From Zerene cesonia (lineage: Eukaryota > Arthropoda > Insecta > Lepidoptera > Pieridae), in contig NC_052107.1 of the NCBI RefSeq assembly GCF_012273895.1, forward strand, positions 3,472,001 through 3,536,000: a stretch of DNA of 64,000 nt. The letters are read 5' to 3'. Positions within the stretch are counted from its first letter, which is position 1; each line of letters begins with the position of its first letter. Position numbers and translations under genes: made by a program. Below, in pieces: positions 1 to 9,674 of this stretch. The notes under the pieces were generated by a model. That model made no database searches. It worked only from the letters and a program-made list of their open reading frames with translations, and was not told the DNA's origin.

Positions 1-564
1 TTTTTACATGTAATGTACTTGTACATGTAATTTACATGTAATACATCTATATATTACGTATACATATTATCCGTGTATTGTAAATATTTAAACTAACGCT
101 AAAATTTGTAATATTATGTGTGTAATATTATCAGCACGCTACGAATAAAATCTACGAGGAAAAAAACAACAAATCAAGTTTATCATAATGATATTTTCGG
201 TAACTGTTGTACGATAGATAAGTGTGAAATTTATCTGCTAAGCCATCTCTGTTTTGGATCCGAAAGTTTCATAACCTTTGCCTTCTTTAGTCTCTGCAGT
301 CTGTAGGAAGAATTACATTTTATTCATTATTGTATGAGATTGATAGTAGATGGCGTGCTTAAAGAAAAATGATATTTTTGCTTTTTCTAAATATTGAGGT
401 TTTCATTAATATTTTTGAGTTAAATAATTATCACATTGTCAAGAAGTCATGAATATTCCAGTGCCCACTTAGATTAAAATAAAATCGCTGTAATTACCAA
501 CAATACCTAATGTAAGTGTCAAAGAATTAGTAGACATTTCTAGTCTATTAATTCGTCTCAAGTA
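1..564. other. Intergenic, no gene seen
   Basis: AT-rich DNA with short chance ORFs only. The first 45 bases hold two copies of the palindrome TTACATGTAA (4-13 and 32-41) with a related ACATGTAA between them. No known site is assigned to it. No coding signal is visible. Confidence 0.6.
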
Positions 565-681
565 TTTTAATAGGTATTATTATACATATGAACCTTTTTA
601 ACGTTGCGTAGTTTTGAAGATTGAAGCATACATAGGGACATAGGGACAGAGAAAGCGACTTTGTTTTATACTATGTAGTGA
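565..681 (-). mobile_element. Helitron-like non-autonomous element, partial
   Basis: On the minus strand this starts with TCACTACATAGTATAAAAC and continues with the GTCCCTATGTCC and CTACGCAACG segments also found in the elements at 52169-52365 and 40026-40217. Relative to those copies it has an internal deletion, and its 3' hairpin is missing. The shared 5' TC start supports a Helitron-type end. The superfamily is inferred from terminal structure, not from a Rep/helicase gene. Confidence 0.5.
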
Positions 682-785
682 TTAAATGTTGTCAGTTAAA
701 TACTTTATTCGGATATTTGATTATTTTTGAGATAAACGTGATCCACCATAATTAGCCTAGATAATGTTTTAGTTCTAAGATCAAC

Positions 786-1215
786 TTTTTGCAAACTACT
801 GAACGGATTTCGATGAATTTTGGTATACATACAAGGTATGAGCTTACTTTTATGAGCTTACTAAGCAGTGGTGGCTCAGTGGTAAGGACCTCGGACTTCA
901 AAATCGATAAGTCAGGGTTCGAGACCGGGCGAGCGCGCAGGAAATAAATTGATTTTTCAATTTATCTGCGCATGTAGATAACATCACCACTGCTTCATCG
1001 GTGAAGGAAAACATCGTGAGGAAACCGGCATGTCCAAGAAATAAAGTTCGACGGCATGTGACATCTGCCAACCCGCACTTGGCCAGCGTGGTAGATTATG
1101 GCCTGAACCCTCATAGGAGGCCTGAGTCCCAGCAGTGGGAACATATATGGGCTGATGATGATGATTAGCTTACTTGGCCTGTAGGATACATTTTATCCCG
1201 ATTAAATGCTTCCTT
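786..1215 (+). mobile_element. Helitron-like fragment interrupted by a SINE
   Basis: Bases 786-850 (AACTACTGAACGGATTTCGA and the following TTTGGTATACATAC) and 1175-1215 (GTAGGATACATTTTATCCCG) match successive parts of the element that is complete at 33495-33688. The SINE at 863-1166 sits between them. Ends are degraded and both limits are approximate. Confidence 0.5.
863..1166 (+). mobile_element. tRNA-derived SINE, full length, with target-site duplication
   Basis: The tRNA-like head has an A box (TGGCTCAGTGG) and a B box (GGTTCGAGACC), as expected for an internal RNA polymerase III promoter. The body contains AAGGAAAACATCGTGAGGAA and CCAACCCGCACTTGGCCAGC, sequences I recognise as widespread in Lepidoptera. 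The tail is a short (TGA)n run. An 8-bp direct repeat, AGCTTACT, flanks it at 855-862 and 1167-1174 and fixes both ends. The same family is complete on the other strand at 37698-38006. It resembles SINEs I know from butterflies (Metulj-like), but the family name is not certain. Confidence 0.85.
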
Positions 1216-1506
1216 GGGATACTATACTGCTCAGAATAAGAAATTCTGTGATATATTACTGTATATGATATGAGGATTAGTAGCGCGAGGTCAAATCCAA
1301 ACCATGTATTTGTCTGAAACAGTTCTGAAATTGATTGTTGGCCGAGCCGAGCCTTTAAGATAATTATATTAGGATTACGGCACGCGAGCTTATAATAAAA
1401 AAATTAAAAGTGCCTGGGTCCTGACTCTACGTAAACTTGTTCAGCGATGGATTTAGTACTCAAGAAAAACTTATTACTATATACTGAATTAACTCGCTCT
1501 ATTTAT
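1216..1506. other. Intergenic, nothing assigned
   Basis: About 290 bases of AT-rich DNA between two repeat insertions. No ORF, promoter or repeat is recognised. Confidence 0.5.
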
Positions 1507-1697
1507 CTCATCATCATCAACAGCCCTTATATGTTCCCACTGCTGGGCTGGGACACAGGCATGAAGGTTTAGGCTATAATCCACCACGATGGCCAAGTGC
1601 GGGTTGGCAGATGTCACATGTCGTCAAACCGCAGAATAATAAAAACAAGTCTAACTTTTAATTCTTCCGGTTTCCTCACGATGTTTTCCTTCAACGT
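1507..1697 (-). mobile_element. tRNA-derived SINE, 5'-truncated and diverged
   Basis: This is the 3' half of the same family as 863-1166, in reverse. It has a TCATCATCATCA tail, then TATGTTCCCACTGCTGGG, GGCCAAGTGCGGGTTGGCAG and TTTCCTCACGATGTTTTCC. The tRNA-like head is absent. An insertion of unrelated A-rich bases lies near 1635-1665. It is only about 340 bases from the full copy and in the opposite orientation. Confidence 0.75.
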
Positions 1698-2290
1698 AAT
1701 TTATCTAATTAATTATTTTTTAATATGTGGGTATAATGTTGCAATCCATTCATGCCATTCCTGCTTTGGTTGTTTATAAATACGTATGCAATTTGTATTA
1801 AACCTTTAACAACTTTAATCTGAAAAGGAAAACGCCTGTGTCATGTTAATCATTTAGATAAATAAATCTATCTACGTTATATTACATATAATACCGACAA
1901 TACACCTACTATGTAGTTGATATTGCGATGTAACTAAAAATATTTTTGCAGCAAAGTACTGTGAGTCTATTCCCGAAAAATGGGAAAAGAAATTTTGGAG
2001 TTTATTATTATTTATTATTCTCAGTTAATAAGAATTTATTTTAGTATATGGTGAGATAATAAGGATTAATAATATTAAACACGGAAAAACTCAGAGACTA
2101 AGACTGTGCTGTATGAACGGAAATAATTAAGAATATTTTCAGTAATGTAGCATTGCGAATAATAATTTGTTAACTAGAATACATTACAAGCATTGTATGA
2201 AGCGTAAATTGGCACGTATTAATTATTTAGCAAGAATGTCTACTTTTCGTACTGCCACCAATGATTACATTTTCTAGTTAATTGGCAATA
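1698..2290. other. Intergenic, upstream of the hydrolase gene
   Basis: AT-rich DNA with no ORF of note. It must contain any distal regulatory sequence of the gene starting at 2370, but I recognise no specific site before the TATA box. Confidence 0.5.
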
Positions 2291-2296
2291 GCTATA

Positions 2297-2331
2297 TATA
2301 AAAGATATTGTGTAAAATAAACTTTTCATTT
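2297..2331 (+). promoter_or_regulatory. TATA box plus arthropod initiator
   Basis: TATAAAAG at 2297-2304 is a perfect TATA consensus. TCATTT at 2326-2331 fits the arthropod initiator TCAKTY and would place the start site at A2328, 31 bases after the first T of the TATA box. The resulting 5' UTR is about 42 bases before the ATG at 2370. A competing reading is a splice acceptor at TTTCATTTGTTACAG (ending about 2338), which would add an upstream non-coding exon. The spacing favours the promoter reading. Confidence 0.6.
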
Positions 2332-2369
2332 GTTACAGTTATTGGTGTCAGCTGTAATCATAAATCAAG

Positions 2370-3959
2370 ATGAACGTCAGTGTTATGGCGCCAAGTGGCA
2401 TGGTGGTAACACCGCACCATTTAGCTACGCAAACTGCTATACTGATACTTCGCCAAGGAGGAACTGCCGTAGAAGCCATGGTTGCAGCGGCAGCAACAAT
2501 AGCCGTCGTGTATCCGCATATGAATTCTATTGGTGGAGATGGTTTTTGGCTCATATTACCACCATCCGGTGATCCTATCGCGATAGAGGCATGTGGACCA
2601 GCTGGAAGCTTAGCAAATTTAGATCTATACGCAGGGCTCAGGAAGATACCTACACGAGGTCCAAAATCGGCACTTACAGTCGCTGGCACTGTTGGAGGTT
2701 GGGAAGAGGCATTAAAATATATTACTGAAAAAGGCTATAATCGGATGCCGCTGTCCTATCTTTTGGGAGATGCAATAAGATACGCTGAACACGGATTTCC
2801 AATTTCATCTAGCCAATCTAACACTAATCTTGAATTCGCTAAAAAACTCGGTAACTTTTCACAAGAATTTAAGGATGTATTTTATCCAGGTGGAAGAGTT
2901 TTGGAAACCGGTGATATATTAAAGCAACAGGCATTAGCTTACACTCTCAAAGAACTTGCTAATAATGGGTTAGATAGCTTTTACCGTGGGAATACAGCTA
3001 ACCTTATTGCTGATGATATGGCAACCATCGGTATGCCCATAACCAAACAAGATCTTACTAATTATTACGCAGAAAGACGTCAACCACTACGCTTGCAGCA
3101 CTCTCATGGGGAACTCTTGAACCTTCCTCCACCTACACAAGGTATACTTTCATTGTCAATACTCGGTATGCTAGATGAGTTACACGTTGACGGTAAAAAC
3201 GAAGGTCATTTTATTCATTCTGCAGTAGAAGCCACGAAACAGGCGTTTAAAATGCGCGATGAATATATTACCGATCCAAAATATATGAAAGTGACTCCTG
3301 AATCATTATTATCACATAAAAATATATTCGAAATGGCAAGTCGTATTAATTTTGAACGGGCATCAGCGGACGCTAAGGGCGACGGTCCTGGTGATACCAT
3401 TTGGATGGGTATTATGGATAGCTACGGATTTTCTGTTTCATTTATACAGAGTGTATTCCATGAATATGGTAGTGGTGTAGTGTTACCTAAGACGGGCATA
3501 TTATGGCAGAATAGAGGTGTTTCTTTCAATTTACAGGAAGGATCTCTACGAAGTTTGGTACCAGGAAAGAAACCCTTCCATACATTAAATCCCGCAGCCG
3601 CTTTACTTAATGATGGAAGAGTCATGGTGTATGGGACACGTGGAGGTGATGGTCAACCTCAAACCCAAGCTGCAATATTTCACAGATATGTCGTACAAGG
3701 AATTAACTTGCAACGATCTATTTATTTGCCAAGGTGGGCGTATGGGCCTTTGACTTTGGATCCTACAAACATATTGCGACTCGAAAACAGATTTGATCCA
3801 GTAACTGTAGATTATTTGAAGGCAAGAGGCCATAAGATTGAAATAATACCAGAATTTTCTGAAATGATGGGACAGGCCGGGGCATTAGTCAAGCACCCTG
3901 ATGGCATGATTGAAGGAGGTTGGGATGTACGTAGCAATGGATTTGCTGCTGGATACTAG
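2370..3959 (+). CDS. Gamma-glutamyltransferase-family hydrolase, YwrD/HpxW type, intronless
   Basis: This is a 529-residue N-terminal-nucleophile hydrolase. Family members are made as proenzymes that cleave themselves before a Thr, which becomes the catalytic nucleophile. Visible family signatures are IGGDGFW (54-60), TRGPKSALTVAG (95-106, with Arg96 a likely substrate-carboxylate ligand), GDTIWMG (341-347, predicted cleavage before Thr343, bases 3396-3398), HEYGSGVVLP (364-373), KPFHTLNPA (401-409), the oxyanion-loop region YGTRGGDGQPQTQ (421-433) and PRW (454-456). Cleavage would give subunits of 342 and 187 residues. Length and motifs fit bacterial YwrD and HpxW (oxamate amidohydrolase) better than animal GGT, which has an N-terminal membrane anchor; no signal peptide or anchor is seen here, so a cytosolic site is inferred. 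An in-frame stop at 2361-2363 fixes the start, and A at -3 is a good context. There are no introns and no lesions. Substrate (gamma-glutamyl compounds, oxamate or another) is open. Confidence 0.93.
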   Translation: MNVSVMAPSGMVVTPHHLATQTAILILRQGGTAVEAMVAAAATIAVVYPHMNSIGGDGFWLILPPSGDPIAIEACGPAGSLANLDLYAGLRKIPTRGPKSALTVAGTVGGWEEALKYITEKGYNRMPLSYLLGDAIRYAEHGFPISSSQSNTNLEFAKKLGNFSQEFKDVFYPGGRVLETGDILKQQALAYTLKELANNGLDSFYRGNTANLIADDMATIGMPITKQDLTNYYAERRQPLRLQHSHGELLNLPPPTQGILSLSILGMLDELHVDGKNEGHFIHSAVEATKQAFKMRDEYITDPKYMKVTPESLLSHKNIFEMASRINFERASADAKGDGPGDTIWMGIMDSYGFSVSFIQSVFHEYGSGVVLPKTGILWQNRGVSFNLQEGSLRSLVPGKKPFHTLNPAAALLNDGRVMVYGTRGGDGQPQTQAAIFHRYVVQGINLQRSIYLPRWAYGPLTLDPTNILRLENRFDPVTVDYLKARGHKIEIIPEFSEMMGQAGALVKHPDGMIEGGWDVRSNGFAAGY

Positions 3960-4060
3960 TCATTTTGATATTTAATTAATATTGTTGTATAAGTTATTAC
4001 GTATCAGAAACGATTTGACACCTCGTTTCTACTCCTCTAAAATACACTGATTTACTCTAA

Positions 4061-4066
4061 AATAAA
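4061..4066 (+). terminator. Poly-A signal of the hydrolase gene
   Basis: AATAAA lies about 100 bases after the stop codon at 3957-3959 in A/T-rich DNA, a normal 3' UTR distance for an insect gene. The cleavage site itself is not visible. Confidence 0.5.
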
Positions 4067-7000
4067 TATTTTAAGAATAATATTATGATTGTTTTTTCCC
4101 TGCTAGAAACCCGTCTATGTATTTTGTAAGATCGAGGCTCTACTAATCGTAATCATTATTAAAAATAGGTTCTATAATTATGTTTACTTGTTGTACCAAG
4201 TAAAATTGTTATAGACCTCATACTAAGACCTGAGAGGACTATGGCAGTGACGTCACACATCGCGATATACTGTTAGGGAATCTCTGTATGATATTTATTT
4301 ATATTAGGTAGGCTTAATAAACGCAAGAATTTTAAAATACATAAATATTAAATAGTTTATGTTTCGTTATATACGGTCTATAGAATGTATATAGTGTGTA
4401 ATCGTCTTTACTATTCCTACCTATTAACAAGGATCGGTAGGTATCGAAGGTAATATAGTATATCGAACCGAAAACTGTCAAACAACCTAACTAGGAACTG
4501 TCACACGAATGACCCAAAACTTCGAAGTTCGCGGACGACTTAATATGTATCTAATAAGCCGTGAATCCACAAATGAAGACGAATGCTTCCACTTCATTAT
4601 TCTGAGAGTTTAATTTAGCGCTCTCTCAGACCATTCATCCGCATTAGCACCAGTCGGTGACAAATTAAAGGATTTATAGTCTTTTTATACAGTGTTTTAG
4701 GTATTTGTTTCGTATCCTCTAATGTATCATAAAAGTAATAGAAAAATCAATTTGGAATACTATAATATAATTGGGCATTTACAATTTGCAAATTAAAGAC
4801 TTAAATAAATAAGTACCTCAAAATAGTTACAATTAATACTGTGATTCGAGACAAGTTGGTCTCTACTACAAATCAAAAGCGTTAGGTACCTACGTAACTG
4901 TTATAATAATTTACTCCTATCCAATAAGATTTTATTAAACATTGGCTTTTGTATAAAAATCTATTACAGATGTGTCATCGTGTCCCATAGGACTCCAATT
5001 CATAAATAGGTATACCATAATGATAAATGGCAAAAACATTTTAATGACATGCTACGGTATTGTTTTCGTTCATTTATTCATTATAATTTTCGTATCGTGA
5101 TGTAATAATCTATTTGATTGATAAAATTGAAAACTATCTGGTCATAAATAAAACCCGTAGACAAGTTTAATCGCGTGACAGAAAAATGGCAATAAATTAA
5201 TTATCTGTTTCATTAAATAAACCACGAAATGATGTATTATGAACGGTTATGAACGCATGTATGGAATATAATTTTATAATAGCAAATGTTGATTTACATC
5301 TCAGCCGTTCTTTGTTCGTACCTTATCGTTCCAATAAATGTGAATTATTGTCGACCACTGTTCAGGAAACCAGGAGTATATTTCAAAACGATTGTCTAAT
5401 TTAAACTGTTCATTTAGAGCCCGCCACTAAATTACTTTTCTATTTTCGCGATTCATCTAACAAAGGAGTTGGAAGATAATAAGGATTTTATGAAAGAAAC
5501 TCCTGAAACTTTTCAACTTATTGACTGTGGATTTGACAGGGCCTATAATTTCATTATCTGAGTATAATATGGCGAAATTTCTAGAAAAGGGTGCATGTTC
5601 TGCTTCAAAGTTGTGCATAGAGTTTTTTACTCTATCACATTATGAAAGGTGCATTAAAATGTTAATTATTTAAATTTAAAGTTAAATGTTAATTCGAGTT
5701 TTGGTGTGAATTCTACGAGATGGTTACAATCAAGATTTTAGATGTGTTATTGTAATTATACATAAGCAATGCTTTTTAGCGATAATAAAATAACAGTATT
5801 AAATGTAGGCATATTATGTTATGTGCAAATTGCTAAATTTCATGTACATTTTTACACCTTATGTCCATATCAGAATAAAATTCTCTAATCTTATCTTTCA
5901 TACTAATACAGACATAAAGTATTAATCATAAACGTGACGATTATCTAAAAATGGTTAGTAGTTATTTTCCAAGAGAGAAACCCAAACATATTATAGACAT
6001 GAATGCCATCTTTGATTGACAGTTAGATACCTTATTATTTTAAAAGCTTATATTTATCTGGCAACTGCTGTATTGTTTTTAAAGAGATGACGATATTTCT
6101 TTACCATAAATTTGACCTTTCAAAGGACGCTGCGTTGAATATTATTTGCTGCGTTGTTTATTCCGCAGAATTTTATGCTGCTACTGATTTTGATTCAAGT
6201 AATACCATTTTATAAGAGAGGATATTTTTTGTGTCATTTTAAATTTGCCTTTTGTTTCTTATATTTTAGAGTAACTTAAACATCTTATACAATGATATCT
6301 TCTTAATTTTTATAGTATCTTCGATAAAATTAAACGTACTGATAAAATGTATCAACCATGCCATATTAATGCTGGCCCAATTGATTGAAGCATGTTTACC
6401 ACATGACTACCACATAGAGAACTTAGGTGCTTCTGCTGAGAACAATGGATATTAGGATCTTGTGTAGGGCAGCAGTGCATCGAAGAGTATGCAAGTTGCA
6501 GCCACTTTCACGTCCTTTATGCTATTCGTATCAGTGACAGTGTAACCTAGACATTAGAATGTTTTTAATAATAAAGATATGTTATGTTGTTTTCATTTAT
6601 GTGCTCGCAATTTTAGTCACGGAGGTTCACTAGTGTAAAACAAAAGACAGGTCTAAACAAATAATACACTGGTATTTGACGTACGTAGCGTTTAAAAGTA
6701 TCTAAATACAAGCATATTATGTATGTATTATCATAATTCTATCAAAGTGCAGTTCACATAACTTGTAGCATCTATAACCTTATCCTTAGTTTTTAATTAA
6801 ATGGAAAAGAGCGCATAATGTTTAAAATATGACCTGAACTTATCTAAAGAACGCTTTGACTATTATAACGTTATTTATTAAATAAAGCAGTGTTCGCAAA
6901 ATTGACCGCATTCTTCGTCGTGCCTTCAAAAGATGTATATTATGGTACCTGGACAGATATTGTGAAATAGATTGCATATTTCTGTATTAAAAATGTTGTA

Positions 7001-8802
7001 TATATTTCATCTCAGTTTATTGTCAGTTATACATTATAGAGTTTATGCGCACATTACCCAGGGCGTATTTTTTATTTAATTGAATTTTTAAAGAAAAACT
7101 GTTCATTTTATACGTATACGAGTATTCCAATTATAGGCATTTATTTTAAATTACTAACAATTCTTCTGGGTAGAAGAAATTATTGATTGCTTTCGATGTT
7201 CCATCAGGAATGTTTGCATTTTGCCATTGAAATAGTTACTATAATTATTTTAATATGTATTGTTACAAGCATTAAGTTCTCATATTGTAACAACAGCTGT
7301 ATACAAAAGTCGACGGGAAAACTTCGTCATAAATACGTCACATTGCTACAATGGGGTGGTAATTCGAAAAAAGAAACGCTTCGCCGGGATTAAAATAACT
7401 CAACGTCTCATCAAGACGAAGTACAATTTGTCGTGAAAAATAAGATCTCAGTTCCAACAGTAATACAATTACGTCGAGCTACAAGCAAACGAAGAGTGAT
7501 TATTATTCGTTAATGTTGGATAATTTTTATGCAGTAAATAATAAATAAATTTTTAACAGAATTAGTAATTGCAGATGTATTTTCAATTTTTTATATCACA
7601 GTTTTGTTTATACGTAAGATAGTCGAGTACGAAAACGAAACACCTTATAAAAGTGTCGTGGTTGACTTTCATATGTGCGTTATTGCCATTAATTGTTTAT
7701 CAGGCCTATTCAATATTATCCACATAGATACTATGGAATAGTTCTGAATATCACAAATGATATCCACTGTTTATTTGTGATTGATCTTTTTTAAGCTGAA
7801 AAAGTTGCCGCATGAGTAATTTGTACCTAATGCCACATGCCACAACATCTCGACTTGTTAATACTTTTAGAGTGCAAAGCTTCTACATTCTTGAGTAATG
7901 TTAAATTAACACTAGAAAAATGTTCTTCTCTATACTTTTCTCGTGTAGTGAAGCTATTTTAAAACCAATTTCATTTCGCAAATTATTAATTAGTGGCTTT
8001 ATATTGGTTGTTGTATTGAATTGATTCTATTATAAAATATTTAATTGCGTCAGGCGCCTACGTTATACAATATTCTACTTCGAAAAAATAAAATACAACC
8101 TTAATCAAAGACTTTAATGAGAAGGTATTTTTTATGAATCACGTTTATAACTTGACCCAAAAATGTTTTAATAAATGAAACCTTTACTGGTTTTAATAAT
8201 CCGCAGCAGGCTTTGCTGGGACGTCGAAATAAGTTTATATAATGAAAGAATGATGCTCTAATTATTTTTTCATTAAATACGTTGTTCCGTTCAATGATCC
8301 CTCAGTATGCAGTTGCGTTATGTCATTCTTTGACGAATATTAAACAATTTTTTTCGGATCAAGTAAAATCAGACTTTTATTACATGCATTGGTGTCTAAC
8401 ATCTACAATGATTGATTTATAATTTTGAATGATTGGTTCATTTAAACAATTTTATAATTCCCTAAATTTCATTTATTAAAATATGTAATAATTTATGTTA
8501 CCATTTTGGAGCAAAATTAAATTTAACGGCAATTTTTACTCATCATTATACCTGCTCGTTAGAACTAATCATAACAACGTCACTTGTCAGTATAGAATGG
8601 AATTTAGTCATCATTACCTACCCATCACTCGCCATGCAACCGACGTCAATTACGCCTCGTATAAATAAGTAGTTAGTGGTCTGTGTTGTGGCCCTTAATA
8701 CATATAGGTTCATAAATAGCCACACAATAATTATTAGGGCCAATATTGTTGCGTCCCAAAATGTTCTTATAAAAAGAGAGTTCCAAATTATGTAAAAAAT
8801 CC
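4067..8802. other. Long intergenic stretch, no gene recognised
   Basis: About 4.7 kb of AT-rich DNA with only chance ORFs (for example 7187-7393). A perfect CRE-type palindrome TGACGTCA sits at 4248-4255, about 290 bases past the hydrolase stop. A slightly GC-richer patch at 4440-4660 has no readable frame. No splice-bounded exon or classifiable repeat is identified. Confidence 0.5.
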
Positions 8803-8860
8803 TCATTATCAGCCCATTCTCCCACTGCTGGGACACAAGCCGCCTTCTATGAGGATTTTT
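8803..8860 (-). mobile_element. SINE 3'-end fragment
   Basis: TCAGCCCATTCTCCCACTGC, TGGGACACAAGCC and TATGAGG match the 3' end of the (TGA)n SINE family in reverse. Only the last 60 or so bases remain. An open frame of 117 codons that runs across it on the minus strand is not a gene. Confidence 0.6.
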
Positions 8861-9555
8861 AAAGATTATTAGTAAATAAAGTACAACATATTTAAGGATA
8901 AAAGGATAATTATATGGATATTTATATGGAAACGTCAACCTTGCAAGCAAAGCAAGGACTTGACGGAACACAGTGGGGATTTACTCGGTAGGAGACCGAC
9001 ATAACCAACGTTCCTCTTATTCGTCTATACTCAATTAGTGATATTAAACGATATTATTATTATTCCTTCCCTGAGGGCCGTTGGTTTTATGCAAGGTTTA
9101 CCCACTCAAAAATTGCAAGCTGGAAGAAGTCTTTTTACGTACTGCGTGGAGCTGTGCCTCCAGGAGTCTGGTCTGGTCAAAGGTCTGATCAAAGTATAAA
9201 AGTAAGGTTTGTAGAATAAAGAAGTTACTGTCATTGATCTGGATGCTAGGAATCGGGGTCCAATCGACTCTAGTATTACTGATGGAGGACTTCTATTCTA
9301 TACTACTATATTATTACCTGTGTATTGGACGGGCTTTCAGATAGGCTATAACTTACTTTCAAATCAGTTAGTTCATTTTGTAATGATAGCTATACATTTT
9401 AGTTTTCGAACTTCACAGAGTTTGATGATAGAAATAAATATCTAAGAGAGAATATTTAAGAGAGATAACTTAAATACAATTCTATATCGTCTGCATGCAT
9501 AATATGGCATGTTATATGGTAGTTATGCGGCAGATAATGCAAAAAGCGATTTGTA
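8861..9555. other. Intergenic, unassigned
   Basis: The part at about 8940-9200 is GC-richer than its surroundings (GGGATTTACTCGGTAGGAGA, GCGTGGAGCTGTGCCTCC) and looks like old repeat or retroelement DNA, but no frame or terminus can be read. Nothing else is seen. Confidence 0.35.
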
Positions 9556-9674
9556 CTGGCGTAGGCCTGCAATCGACCTTACGCTTCTCCAAATCATCAT
9601 GGACAATTGTAGCGCTTACCATCAGGCGACCCACCAACCAGCGCCATTGCCGTCGATGACATGAAAAAAAAAAA
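9556..9674 (+). mobile_element. Poly-A short retroelement (family P), 5'-truncated
   Basis: Only the 3' end of the family that is complete at 32070-32436 remains: GCAATCGACCTTACGC, GCGCTTACCATCAGGCGACC and CATTGCCG, ending in a run of A at 9664-9674. The terminal A-tail and 5' truncation are the normal result of target-primed reverse transcription. Confidence 0.7.

Noticed and set aside
863..935. tRNA-like A and B boxes as a true tRNA gene
   Set aside because: The boxes belong to a dispersed SINE with body, tail and target-site duplication, and the cloverleaf is not intact.
2348..2689. 113-codon minus-strand ORF and other frames inside 2370-3959
   Set aside because: They are shadows of the hydrolase gene with no family similarity.
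2370..3959. Bacterial contamination as the source of the hydrolase gene
   Set aside because: AT-rich codon choice like the surroundings, a TATA/initiator promoter, a poly-A signal and insect repeats on both sides in continuous sequence all argue that it is part of the insect chromosome.
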